Part shown: piece by piece, positions 31,221 through 39,530 of the stretch | How positions within the stretch are numbered: the stretch's first letter is position 1 | Layout of the letters: every line of letters begins with the position of its first letter | From: Candidatus Berkelbacteria bacterium | GTDB taxonomy: Bacteria > Patescibacteriota > UBA1384 > XYA2-FULL-43-10 > CAINNR01 | Direction: 5' to 3' | Assembly: GCA_026397205.1 (NCBI GenBank) | Contig: JAPLVH010000004.1 | Location: 1 to 43,368 of the forward strand | DNA length: 43,368 bases | Made by a program: the position numbers and the translations under genes | The notes under the pieces: generated by a model | What the model saw: the letters and a program-made list of their open reading frames with translations, nothing else | What the model was told of the DNA's origin: nothing | The model's database searches: none

Positions 31221-32015
31221 ATGAATAAAATTACAATTAAAATAAAAAGCACCGGGCAGGTGATGGAACTTGATGCCGGGCGACTGGATTTTAATCCGGG
31301 CGACTGGATTTTGGTTGAAACGCCGGCTTGCAAAGAGATCGCGATTGTTGCCCAGGACGGTCAAAAAAGTGAAGAGGAAAGTGAGGGACAGGAAATTCCC
31401 GAAGCCGAGGTTGAAATTATCCGTAAACTTGGCGAAAAAGATTTGGCCGAATATCAAAATCTGAAAAAAATTGCCCAAGAGATGATTTTAGAGTGCCAGA
31501 AAAAAGTCGAGTATCACGGTTTGCCGATGGAGATTATTGACGCCGAACTCTCCTTCGACGAGAAGAAATTAACCTTTTACTTTTCCGCCGCCGGTCGAGT
31601 TGACTTTCGGATTTTGGTCTCCGATTTAGCCTCGACTTTTCGCCGCCTGATTCGTCTGCAACAGGTTGGCGTTCGTGATGAAGCGGCGTTTTGCGGTGGC
31701 CACGGCCGTTGTGGGCAGGAGCTCTGTTGCCGGCGGTTTAAGAAAGATGATTTGGATTCGATTACTATTGATATGGCGCAAATTCAGGGCTTGGCGACGA
31801 TGGGATCAAACCGGATTACCGGCTGTTGTGGCAAGCTGATGTGCTGTTTGGCCTATGAAAATGACGAGTATAAAAAAACCCTGGCGCGTCTGCCAAAAAT
31901 CGGTGAGAAATTAAAAACCAAAAACGGCGTCGGTGAAATTGTCGGCCAAAATCTTTTTAAGGGCAGTGTTACCGTTGAATTTGAGGATAAAACCAAACTG
32001 GAGCAACAGTGTTAG
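31221..32015 (+). CDS. ricT: RicT/YaaT-family protein (PSP1 C-terminal domain)
   Basis: 264 aa. The family signature is complete: RRLIRLQQVGVRDEAAFCGG, HGRCGQELCCRRF, then IDMAQIQGLATMGSNRITGCCGKLMCCLAYE. These Cys residues bind iron-sulfur clusters in the RicAFT complex of Bacillus subtilis, where RicT promotes RNase Y-dependent mRNA processing. No RicA or RicF is visible here. GGAG with four spacer bases precedes the ATG. The position after holB is conserved in other bacteria. The last seven bases overlap the GTG start of the TPR gene. Confidence 0.93.
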   Translation: MNKITIKIKSTGQVMELDAGRLDFNPGDWILVETPACKEIAIVAQDGQKSEEESEGQEIPEAEVEIIRKLGEKDLAEYQNLKKIAQEMILECQKKVEYHGLPMEIIDAELSFDEKKLTFYFSAAGRVDFRILVSDLASTFRRLIRLQQVGVRDEAAFCGGHGRCGQELCCRRFKKDDLDSITIDMAQIQGLATMGSNRITGCCGKLMCCLAYENDEYKKTLARLPKIGEKLKTKNGVGEIVGQNLFKGSVTVEFEDKTKLEQQC

Positions 32016-32716
32016 AAATTGCGATTTTAATTTGTTTTGCGGCGATTTTTATCATCCTGACTTTTCGCTTTCCGAAAACGGCGAAGAAAGATTTTGTCGT
32101 TGAAAGTCGGTCGCTGGATGATAAGGACTTGATTGAGGCGCGAAAAATATTGGCGGCAAAAGACGAAGTTCCAAGCGTCATGGAAATCGAAAATCAGCCG
32201 GTTGATGAGTTGGATCGCTACGACAAAGAGCTTAGCGAACTTTTGAAGTCGGCGCGGGAGAAAATTGCTGACGGTAAATATGCAACCGCAGAAAATTTGC
32301 TGATTGATGCCGTCTGCCGTGATAAAAAATGTTCTTGGGCTTACGAACAGCTTGGAGTGATTTATTTAGCGATGGAAAAAAATATCTCCGACGCTGCCGA
32401 GTCATTCCAAATGGCGATTAAACTTGCGCCAGAGGGCCCGGTTTCCTGGTTCGGGCTGGGAAAAATTTACTTTTCGGAAAATAAATTTAACAAATCGATT
32501 GAGGCCTTGCAAAGGGCGGTCAATTTGGATCGAAGCAACGCCGAATATCAAGCGACTTTGGGCAAGGCCTATTTGGAAGTTCGGCAGTACGGCAAAGCGG
32601 CAAAAGCGCTGAAAAGGGCATCGTCGTTGGATATTTCCAATTTGGAATATAAAAATTTAGCTTCGGTTGCCGAAGACAAGCATCGCGAACACTCCCGAGC
32701 ATCAAAGTTGAGTTGA
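32009..32716 (+). CDS. Membrane-anchored TPR protein, 235 aa
   Basis: An N-terminal membrane anchor (LEIAILICFAAIFIILTF) is followed by a charged linker and about four tetratricopeptide repeats (residues 75-225): ADGKYATAENLLIDAVCRD, AYEQLGVIYLAMEKN, SWFGLGKIYFSENKFNKSIEALQRAV, YQATLGKAYLEVRQYGKAAKALKRA. TPRs mediate protein contacts, so a scaffold at the inner face or outside the membrane is inferred. It starts at GTG 32009, overlapping the ricT stop, so translation is probably coupled. It is the last gene of the holB-ricT run. Confidence 0.85.
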   Translation: MLEIAILICFAAIFIILTFRFPKTAKKDFVVESRSLDDKDLIEARKILAAKDEVPSVMEIENQPVDELDRYDKELSELLKSAREKIADGKYATAENLLIDAVCRDKKCSWAYEQLGVIYLAMEKNISDAAESFQMAIKLAPEGPVSWFGLGKIYFSENKFNKSIEALQRAVNLDRSNAEYQATLGKAYLEVRQYGKAAKALKRASSLDISNLEYKNLASVAEDKHREHSRASKLS

Positions 32717-32745
32717 TTTTTTATAGATGATGTTTTGTGATTATA

Positions 32746-32787
32746 ATTTTAGTAAAAATGAAACGATCGTTAAAGTTTTACTAAAAT
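32746..32787. repeat. 12-bp inverted repeat after the TPR gene
   Basis: ATTTTAGTAAAA at 32746-32757 and its exact complement at 32776-32787 enclose an 18-base loop that contains AACGATCGTT. It may act as a terminator or as an operator; no T run follows. Confidence 0.6.
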
Positions 32788-32953
32788 GGTGCCAAATAGT
32801 ATTTACCAGAGCGAGAAATTTTTTTGGCAAAAAATATCGGAATACTTTGTAATAAAAAACCTGAACTTTTGTCTTACTTCGCTAAAGCCCAATGGGTCAC
32901 CTTCGGAAGACTTCGCGGGACATCCCGCATAGCCTTTTCGGGGCGATGTGAGA

Positions 32954-33028
32954 TGGCAGGGGTACGAGGAGTCGGACCTCGATCTACGGTTTTGGAGACC
33001 GTCATAATAACCGCTATACGATACCCCT
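32954..33028 (-). tRNA. tRNA-Trp (anticodon CCA)
   Basis: 75 bases with encoded CCA. The acceptor AGGGGTA pairs with TACCCCT, the anticodon arm is ACGGT-CTCCAAA-ACCGT, and the T stem is CGAGG/CCTCG with the loop TCCGACT. The D stem is only about three pairs (GTA/TAT), as in some other tRNAs beginning TATCG. Confidence 0.9.
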
Positions 33029-33072
33029 AAAAAAAATTATAATTTAAAAGTCAAAACTCAAAAGTTCAAACT

Positions 33073-33234
33073 TTATTTCGTTTCTTTGTGAAGCGTATTT
33101 TTTTTGCACTTCTTGCAGTATTTTTTTAACGAAAGTCGCTCTTTTTGAAGTTTGGTGTTTTTTTCCGTCTGATAATTTCGCGACTTACAAACTTCACACT
33201 CAAGTGTTACAATCACCCGCGCATCTTTGGCCAT
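33073..33234 (-). CDS. rpmG: 50S ribosomal protein L33
   Basis: 53 aa starting [20 protein letters not shown], then [20 protein letters not shown] and [13 protein letters not shown]. This is the L33 pattern: a beta start, two CxxC pairs (CEVC and CKKC) for zinc, and the C-terminal H-K-E-T-K. GAAAGGA precedes the ATG by five bases. It lies between tRNA-Trp and tRNA-Thr on the same strand, a translation-gene cluster. Confidence 0.93.
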   Translation of the reverse strand: MAKDARVIVTLECEVCKSRNYQTEKNTKLQKERLSLKKYCKKCKKNTLHKETK

Positions 33235-33259
33235 AAAAATCCTTTCTATAATAAATTAA

Positions 33260-33336
33260 TGGAGCCAATGGAGGGAGTCGAACCCACGACCTTCGCTTTA
33301 CAAAAGCGTTGCTCTGACCAACTGAGCTACATTGGC
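33260..33336 (-). tRNA. tRNA-Thr (anticodon TGT)
   Basis: 77 bases with encoded CCA. The acceptor GCCAATG pairs with CATTGGC, the D stem is GCTC/GAGC, the anticodon loop TTTGTAA gives TGT, and the T arm is GTGGG-TTCGACT-CCCTC. The outer pair of the anticodon stem is A-A. Confidence 0.92.
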
Positions 33337-33415
33337 AAAGATAATGTCCAACTTCGCTCAAGCTTCGCATAGGATGGCTCGCTAAGCGAAGCCGCATTTT
33401 AATGGCGGCGAAGTT

Positions 33416-33501
33416 TGGTGCTGGGAGTAGGATTCGAACCTACGAAGGCGTGAGCCGTTAGATTTACAGTCTAATGCGTTTGACCACTTCGCTATCCCAG
33501 C
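33416..33501 (-). tRNA. tRNA-Tyr (anticodon GTA)
   Basis: 86 bases with encoded CCA. It is class II with a long variable arm (CGGCTCACGCCTTCG). The acceptor GCTGGGA pairs with TCCCAGC, the anticodon loop CTGTAAA gives GTA, and the T arm is TAGG-TTCGAAT-CCTA. Confidence 0.93.
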
Positions 33502-33504
33502 GAG

Positions 33505-33618
33505 GATAATTAAAAGTGAAAAGTGAAAAGTTTAAAATATTGGTCGGCACTTCGTGCCGGGATTTTTATTTGAAATTTTGAATTATAATTTTTAACTTTA
33601 AACTTTAAATTTTAAACT
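33505..33618. repeat. Intergenic hairpin element, copy 5 (between tRNA genes)
   Basis: The core at 33541-33563 is TGGT, CGGCAC, TTC, GTGCCG, GGAT. The arms are of the AAAGTGAAAAGTTTAAAAT and AACTTTAAACTTTAAATTTT type, different from those of the other copies but still inverted. Confidence 0.75.
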
Positions 33619-33677
33619 GTCTGGAGCCGATGATCCGCCACTGGCGGATGACCTCATTCTTACCCGTTCGCCGATTG
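33619..33677 (-). pseudogene. tRNA-Thr(GGT)-like relic
   Basis: CTGGAGCCGA (CCA end plus acceptor), TGACCTCATTCTTACC (variable and anticodon arm) and CGCCGATTGCC repeat parts of the adjacent tRNA-Thr(GGT) in the same order. The T arm is replaced by the hairpin GATCCGCCACTGGCGGAT, and most of the D arm is missing. It cannot fold as a normal tRNA. Confidence 0.6.
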
Positions 33678-33679
33678 CC

Positions 33680-33755
33680 TGGAGCCGACAACCGGAATCG
33701 GACCGGTGACCTCATTCTTACCAAGAATGCGCTCTGCCAACTGAGCTATGTCGGC
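33680..33755 (-). tRNA. tRNA-Thr (anticodon GGT)
   Basis: 76 bases with encoded CCA. The acceptor GCCGACA pairs with TGTCGGC, the D stem is GCTC/GAGC, the anticodon arm is CATTC-TTGGTAA-GAATG, and the T arm is ACCGG-TCCGATT-CCGGT. Confidence 0.93.
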
Positions 33756-33824
33756 AATCCCATGGAAAAACATTAATCTAGAAATAATAATATCACCTTG
33801 CGTCATTTTTTTCAAGAATTTTTT

Positions 33825-33832
33825 GTTATAAT
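33825..33832 (+). promoter_or_regulatory. Extended -10 of the PEBP gene
   Basis: TGT-TATAAT at 33824-33832 lies seven bases before the ATG at 33839, which predicts a leaderless mRNA. No clear -35 is seen at normal distance. Confidence 0.5.
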
Positions 33833-33838
33833 AAAATT

Positions 33839-34258
33839 ATGAAACTAATTTCCGAGAGTTTTGTTGATGGTGGCGAGATGCCACCGGAGTTTTCTTGCCA
33901 AGGCGATGGTCGGCGTCCGGATTTATCTTGGTCGGAAATCCCGGCCGGAACGAAAGGTCTGGCGATCTCCGTCGTTGATCCCGACGCGCCGGGCGGTGAT
34001 TTTGTTCACTGGCTGGTGGCAAACATTCCGGCATCGGTCGGGAAAATATCAGCTGGTGACCAAATCGGTCAAGAAATGCCTAATTCAACCGGTCAAAATC
34101 AGTATATCCCGCCATGTCCGCCGAGCGGTCGGCACCGCTATATTTTCACTTTATATGCGCTTGACAGCGAAAATATCTCTGGCGAGGATTTTTTTGCCGA
34201 AATCGAAAATCATCTAATCGAGAAATCAACTTTAACCGGATTGTATCAGAAGTCCTAA
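33839..34258 (+). CDS. PEBP family protein (YbhB/YbcL type)
   Basis: 139 aa, phosphatidylethanolamine-binding-protein fold. The family hallmarks are SFVDGGEMPPEFSCQGDG near the start, VVDPDAPGGDFVHWLVANIP at residues 46-65, and PPCPPSGRHRYIFTLYAL. The bacterial members are cytoplasmic or periplasmic ligand-binding proteins of poorly known role. There is no signal peptide, so it is probably cytoplasmic. It appears leaderless: there is no SD, and a TATAAT stands just upstream. Confidence 0.92.
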   Translation: MKLISESFVDGGEMPPEFSCQGDGRRPDLSWSEIPAGTKGLAISVVDPDAPGGDFVHWLVANIPASVGKISAGDQIGQEMPNSTGQNQYIPPCPPSGRHRYIFTLYALDSENISGEDFFAEIENHLIEKSTLTGLYQKS

Positions 34259-34269
34259 TTTTTGTGATA

Positions 34270-34398
34270 TAATTAAGGGAGATTAAGGGAATTTAGGGGA
34301 GATTAAGGGGAAAACCGAAATCCAATATAAGGGAATTTTAGGGGAAATCCAAAATCCGAAATAAGGGATATCAAGGGGAAAATCCAAATCCAAAATAA
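34270..34398 (+). repeat. G-ladder and CCAAAT repeats before the giant surface protein
   Basis: G runs at 34277, 34287, 34296 and 34307 with loops of six or seven bases fit a quadruplex pattern. Three CCGAAATCC/CCAAAATCC/CCAAATCC units alternate with further AGGGGAAA units up to the gene start. It is related to the ladder at 31160-31210. Confidence 0.6.
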
Positions 34399-34407
34399 GT
34401 GAGGGAA

Positions 34408-37400
34408 ATGGGAGTAATTGATATTTTTGGCAAAATTCGTCGCCGACGTATTTTTTACGCCGTAGTTTTTGGCGTCATTTTTGTCGCAATCGGCATTGGT
34501 GTCGGTTACAACATTTACAAAACGGCGAAAAAAATCAAAGCTGGTATTACGATCTCCTCAAGTGGCCAGTCAGTGACTTTTGGTAGCGGTTATTATACAG
34601 TTGACGGCAGCGGCGGTGTTTATCAAAAAACCGGTAGCCCGATCGCCACAACGCCGGACGAAATTTATCCCTTCGTTTCCTACCTGAGTTCTCCGTTTCT
34701 GGTTTTCGGCAGTCAGTTAAATATCTCCGGCAAGAACATTACTATTGCCTCTGGTGCGACGGTTTTAATCGAGGGAACGCAGAATTTAAACTCTCTTGAT
34801 GTCCAAACCGGCGGGTTGATCTCTCAGCCGCAACCGGACCGCAACGGCTACATCAACCGCTACCAATATTCTGATCAGGAGTGGGCAATGGTTTTTCAGG
34901 GTTATCTTAAAGTTGATGCCGGCCAAAAACGGAAGCTGGTTTGTCCGAGCGATTATTACACCAACCCGACAACGACCAGAGGCAACGGTTGCTCGATCTC
35001 TTATTCGCCGACTTATGACGGCTCGAAAAAAATTAGCGACCTGACTGACTGGATCTCGCTGGATCAAATCTGGCAGACCGGAGCGGCGGTGTTTAATGTC
35101 GCCAGATATACCGATCCCGGCGCCAATTTTATAAACAATACGACCGCCTCGACTCAATATTATCCGATCAAATTTGAATTTAAGAACGATAATCGCGACA
35201 ATCGGCTTGAACCGTACCAAGTTATTTTGCGCGACGACGCCAACGCTCTGGTCGGCTCGGCCGATGGTGTTGATGAATCGTTAATTTACGGCATCAACTC
35301 CGGTGGCTTGGTTGACGCGACCAAGTCGGCGGCGATGAACTTTCAATATTATCTCGCCAATCAGTATCTGCCGACACCAGCGTCGCCAACTCTCGGCTGG
35401 ATTCTTGAAGATTTATCAAATGCTTATCAAACATTCTCCCTGGACAATATAAATCTCTTGACTTTTTTTACCGGCAGTTACGGCCAAAAAGTCAACAATG
35501 TTTTTGATTTAGAGTTTGACGACCGAAATGCATATGATCCAACAGTCGCTTCCACTCCGTTTGCCAAAGGAACTTCAGGCGCTGTTTATGACGAAGAGGT
35601 CTACAAAACTTATACTGCCAGCGCCAAAGTTATCAATCCAAATATGGCATTGGGTCCGTCGGCGCGCTTTATTCCGGCCGGTTTGACGCTGAATGTCAGT
35701 GGCGAAGTGATAATGTCCGGCGGTAATATTGATCTTTCCGGCAAAGGTTATGCCGGTTATAACATGGAATTGCGAAGTGAAAATGACGACGCTGCGCTTT
35801 TGACCGTCCGTGGCGGTGGCGACCCAAGTGTTTCCGGCAATTCCGGGGGATTGTCGTCGAACAACATTCCCCAGTCAGCGGCTCACGCTGGAAACGGCGG
35901 CGGTGGCAAGTATAAAAATAATGTTGTCATCGCTGATAATTCCAGTATTTACGATCTGAAAAATATTGCGACAACACTCGGTTCCGGCGGCGGCGGCGCG
36001 TCGCAAGCGGCGGCGATTCCGTCGCACGGCGGAAACGGCGGCGGCTATGTTTTTGTTCGGGCCAATATTTTGCGTTTTATAACCAACATCGGCGGCATAA
36101 TCGCCGACGGCGGTACTGGATATCAGATCGCCGGTGGTTGGGGCGGTTCAAGCGGCGGTTCAGGTGGGACGATCGCTATTTCGGCGGTCAACGCCTATTA
36201 TCCGACAATTTACTCGCACTATTTTCAGTCGCAAGGTGGCGTCGGTTTTCAAACAAGTTCAAGTAATTTGCCCTCCGGCGGCGGCGGCGGTTATGTCCGA
36301 CTGGCATTTTCTAATTTTTATCAAAATGGCACAGCGACGGCGTCAACAACCACGGCGATAAATTCAGTCAGCATTAACGGCGGGTTGCCAAGTATTGCCA
36401 CCGGTTTTAACGGATTAGTCGGACAGTACTGGATTGATTTTTCGCCGGTTATTGATATGACTTTTCCGTCTCCCGTTGAGTCGCTGACAATTTCTCGCGC
36501 CTCCGGCGATAATCCGGTTAGTGGCAGCCAAGTTTTGCCCGGCGACACCGTTAATGTTAATTTAAATATCTCCGGCATTCTTGACCCGACGGCCCGGACG
36601 CTTCAGCCGGTTGACATCGTTTTGGTTTTGGATTCCACCGGTACGATGCGCAAAGCCAGAAAACTTGATTATATGAAAAAAGCAGCGATAAGTTTTATCA
36701 ACAGCGCAATTGTTGTCAACGACACTTATCACAACATGATTAATATCGCTGTCGTGAATTTTGATGGATATTACGGTTCCGGCAGTGACACTGAGGGTTC
36801 GCAAGTCATCGGTCAGTTGACTGACGACTCAGACGCTTTATCCGGTTACCAATTTTTAATAAACCTTTTAAGGCCCGGTGGCGGCACACCAGCCGGGTCG
36901 GGACTAAATAATGCGATTAATCTTCTGACCGGTTCTGGCTCAAGAGCCGATGCTCAAAAGTTTGTTGTTTTTGTCACCGACGGAATGGAGAATCTGCCGC
37001 AGTGCATTACCGGGCCGTATGACCGTTCAGGGTGTTACGATAGTATCAGCAATTTTGAAGCCACGGGCAAACCGGCTCAAGGATATCCCCTGGCCAGAAT
37101 GAAAGCCGACGGTATCGGTATGATATCGGTCGGGCTAACTATCGGTCCCGTCCAAGACAACATAAATTACACAAAATATCTGACCGATATCTCCAATTAT
37201 GTTCGGCCGCCAAGCTACGACAAACAGGATTATTACGGCGTCAACGATATTCCGAATTTAATCGACACTTTTCAGCAGATTTTTCAAAACCTGACCAACT
37301 TTCCGGCCGGAGCGGCGATGACGATCAAAAAAACCCTGCCGCCGGGCGCAACATTAAGCGGCACTTTGCCGGTGATGACAATTTCCGGCGACAAAACAGG

Positions 37401-38751
37401 CAAAAAAATTCTGCCGATAAAAACTCTCGATTCACAAAACCGAATTGTTCTGACTTGGAATATTGGATCGAAAGATTATCTACCGGTTACCGTTATGCTG
37501 ATCGCCGATCAACATTTCATTGTCACAATTCCATTTAATTCTGGGAGCATCGGTTCCGGTCAGTTTTACGACTCGGACCAGAACAAGGATTGTCTCTCGG
37601 CCAACGCCAGCGACGCCGTGCCGGTTTATGATCAAAACGGAAATCCGATTATCAGTTCGGCGCTCAACTATCAACCGGCGGGAAATTTCTCCGTCGCCGC
37701 CGGTTCGGCAAATCCCCAGCCGCTGGCGACCAACTGCCTGCAATTTTTTTCCAACACCATCACCGGCGATGTTTACGGTGTTGGCGGTATTTTGCCGTCC
37801 TTCGGTCAGCTCGGTAAACACTTATATCAGTCGTCCGGAAATATTGGCAGTGATTCGACGGCCTATTACAAAGCGCCGAATTATCAATTTAATTCCGCCG
37901 CTCAGGCCTTTTGGGATGCCGGTAATGCCGACAAAAACGTCGCAATGAACGCGACGATAAACCGGCTGGAAAAAGACGCCAAACCGGCGGCACCGACAGT
38001 CGTCAGCGCCGGAAACTGGGCGTCAAATCCATTTTACGGCGTTTGCGGCGTTTCCAGCTCCTGCGGAGTTGAAAATAGTCAATATCCCGAAGGTCGCGTT
38101 TGGCTCTCAACCGGCGGAATAAATATTTCCGGCTCGCTGAATTATTTCGGCAAAGCGACAATCATTATCGAAAACGGCGATCTGACAATTGACGCTGACC
38201 TTTCGCCGCAAACTTCGGCATCAAATCTCGGTTTTATCGTCCGAAACGGCAATGTGTTGGTCAAAAATTCTTCAACTGCCACCCGCCAAGTTAAGGCCTC
38301 AATCTTCGTCCCGAACGGCGCGATCACCGTTGACGGAAACAAAATAAACTTGACCGGCTCCTTTGTCGCCAATAAATTTTATGTCACCGTTACCCCAAGT
38401 CCTTGTCCGCCCTACGGCGATGTTAATGATGACGGCTCGATCACCAAAGCCGATGCCAATTTGATTTTGGGATACGCAATCGGAGCCGCTACTCCCACCC
38501 CCGAGCAAAAAATCAGAGCTGATGTCAATGGCGATGGTTCTATTACAATGACCGATTCAACTTCCGTCCTAATTGTAGCCGATAACGAATCGCGTGATGA
38601 TTATAGCCAAACTTTTAAAATTTGCCACGGAACGAGAAGCAATTTGGTTCCCGGTGGCACCAACATCAATTTCATTGAAAATACGCCGGCGGAAAATTCC
38701 TGGCCGCCGGGCTTTCGCGAATTGGATTTGCCGACGGTCGTCAACCGATGA
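34408..38751 (+). CDS. Giant surface protein with Gly-rich, VWA and dockerin-like regions
   Basis: 1447 aa. A basic cytoplasmic start (IRRRR) leads into one membrane segment (VVFGVIFVAIGIGVGYNIY). Residues about 465-635 are very Gly-rich (GNGGGGKYK, GSGGGGASQ, GGWGGSSGGSGG). A von Willebrand A domain covers about 730-965, with the metal site DSTGT (about 741-745) and VVFVTDGMENL. Near 1336-1395 two EF-hand-like loops (GDVNDDGSITKADANLIL and ADVNGDGSITMTDSTSVL) form a dockerin-like module. Adhesion outside the cell is inferred. The ATG at 34408 is preceded closely by GAGGG; GTG 34399 is an alternative. The pilus genes follow. Confidence 0.85.
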   Translation: MGVIDIFGKIRRRRIFYAVVFGVIFVAIGIGVGYNIYKTAKKIKAGITISSSGQSVTFGSGYYTVDGSGGVYQKTGSPIATTPDEIYPFVSYLSSPFLVFGSQLNISGKNITIASGATVLIEGTQNLNSLDVQTGGLISQPQPDRNGYINRYQYSDQEWAMVFQGYLKVDAGQKRKLVCPSDYYTNPTTTRGNGCSISYSPTYDGSKKISDLTDWISLDQIWQTGAAVFNVARYTDPGANFINNTTASTQYYPIKFEFKNDNRDNRLEPYQVILRDDANALVGSADGVDESLIYGINSGGLVDATKSAAMNFQYYLANQYLPTPASPTLGWILEDLSNAYQTFSLDNINLLTFFTGSYGQKVNNVFDLEFDDRNAYDPTVASTPFAKGTSGAVYDEEVYKTYTASAKVINPNMALGPSARFIPAGLTLNVSGEVIMSGGNIDLSGKGYAGYNMELRSENDDAALLTVRGGGDPSVSGNSGGLSSNNIPQSAAHAGNGGGGKYKNNVVIADNSSIYDLKNIATTLGSGGGGASQAAAIPSHGGNGGGYVFVRANILRFITNIGGIIADGGTGYQIAGGWGGSSGGSGGTIAISAVNAYYPTIYSHYFQSQGGVGFQTSSSNLPSGGGGGYVRLAFSNFYQNGTATASTTTAINSVSINGGLPSIATGFNGLVGQYWIDFSPVIDMTFPSPVESLTISRASGDNPVSGSQVLPGDTVNVNLNISGILDPTARTLQPVDIVLVLDSTGTMRKARKLDYMKKAAISFINSAIVVNDTYHNMINIAVVNFDGYYGSGSDTEGSQVIGQLTDDSDALSGYQFLINLLRPGGGTPAGSGLNNAINLLTGSGSRADAQKFVVFVTDGMENLPQCITGPYDRSGCYDSISNFEATGKPAQGYPLARMKADGIGMISVGLTIGPVQDNINYTKYLTDISNYVRPPSYDKQDYYGVNDIPNLIDTFQQIFQNLTNFPAGAAMTIKKTLPPGATLSGTLPVMTISGDKTGKKILPIKTLDSQNRIVLTWNIGSKDYLPVTVMLIADQHFIVTIPFNSGSIGSGQFYDSDQNKDCLSANASDAVPVYDQNGNPIISSALNYQPAGNFSVAAGSANPQPLATNCLQFFSNTITGDVYGVGGILPSFGQLGKHLYQSSGNIGSDSTAYYKAPNYQFNSAAQAFWDAGNADKNVAMNATINRLEKDAKPAAPTVVSAGNWASNPFYGVCGVSSSCGVENSQYPEGRVWLSTGGINISGSLNYFGKATIIIENGDLTIDADLSPQTSASNLGFIVRNGNVLVKNSSTATRQVKASIFVPNGAITVDGNKINLTGSFVANKFYVTVTPSPCPPYGDVNDDGSITKADANLILGYAIGAATPTPEQKIRADVNGDGSITMTDSTSVLIVADNESRDDYSQTFKICHGTRSNLVPGGTNINFIENTPAENSWPPGFRELDLPTVVNR

Positions 38752-38755
38752 TATA

Positions 38756-38882
38756 ATTAAATCAAAGATCAAAAATCAAAGATCAAAATTTTGGTCGGCA
38801 CTCCGTGCCGGGATTTATCTGGAATGATTTTTGCATTTTTATTTATCATTTTGATTTTTAATATTTGCTTTTTGATTTTTCC
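38756..38882. repeat. Intergenic hairpin element, copy 6 (surface protein/pilN)
   Basis: The core at 38792-38814 is TGGT, CGGCAC, TCC, GTGCCG, GGAT, identical to that of copy 3. The arms are of the AAATCAAAGATCAAAAATC type on the left and the inverse on the right, unlike copy 3. Confidence 0.75.
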
Positions 38883-38930
38883 TTGTTATACTATATATAA
38901 GCTACATTTTTGCTAGATTCTAGGAGGGAA

Positions 38931-39530
38931 ATGCCGGAGGAGTACGGAATTAAAACCGACGAGCCGACACTCGATATCACTCCGAAGTCGGACAACACCA
39001 AGTCGGCGTCAAAGATTTTTTATTTGACGATGGTTTTGGTTGTTGTCGCCCTCGGTCTTTTTGTCTATTTCAAATTTCACGGCGACTCGGTTGCTAATGA
39101 CAAGCAGGCGAATTTGAATTCGCTAACCGATGAACTCAATTCAAGCCAGAACAAAAAAGTACTTGATCAGGTCAATCAGATAAATTCGGCGGCAACGGTT
39201 TTGCAGAGTGCTTCGGCGAGCAAATATCTGTTCAAAAATTTTATTGACGAGTTGACGAAAAAAATTACCAACGATACAAAATTGAACAATCTGGCGATTG
39301 ACTCCAGCGGCAAGGTGACTTTTGACGGCAACGCCGGCTCGTATCGCTCGGTTGCCGATTTGGCACTGTCGCTTCAATCATCAAAAAAATTGAAAAATGT
39401 TCAGATTAGCGCCCTGTCAATGTCAGCCGTCGCCGGCAGTAATTTGGTGACTTTTTCGATGACTGCCGATATCGCCGACTGGAAAACGGCAACAACAGCA
39501 TTATCAAATAGTGGGTCGAGTAATGACTAA
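38931..39530 (+). CDS. PilN-like type IV pilus alignment protein
   Basis: 199 aa. A cytoplasmic tail of about 32 residues precedes one membrane span (IFYLTMVLVVVALGLFVYF), then a coiled region (LNSLTDELNSSQNKKVLDQVNQINSA) and a ferredoxin-like outer domain (KLNNLAIDSSGKVTFDGNAGSYRSVADLALSLQSSKKLKNVQI), the layout of PilN. AGGAGGG lies directly upstream, so I use the ATG at 38931, not TTG 38910. It starts the pilus run and overlaps the next gene by eight bases. The assignment rests on architecture and neighbours. Confidence 0.7.
   Translation: MPEEYGIKTDEPTLDITPKSDNTKSASKIFYLTMVLVVVALGLFVYFKFHGDSVANDKQANLNSLTDELNSSQNKKVLDQVNQINSAATVLQSASASKYLFKNFIDELTKKITNDTKLNNLAIDSSGKVTFDGNAGSYRSVADLALSLQSSKKLKNVQISALSMSAVAGSNLVTFSMTADIADWKTATTALSNSGSSND

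Noticed and set aside
33619-33677. A functional fifth tRNA
   Set aside because: It lacks a normal T arm and most of the D arm, so no cloverleaf forms.
34786-38508. Several antisense frames under the giant surface protein
   Set aside because: They follow from its biased Gly/Asp/Ser codons and show no start signals or domains.
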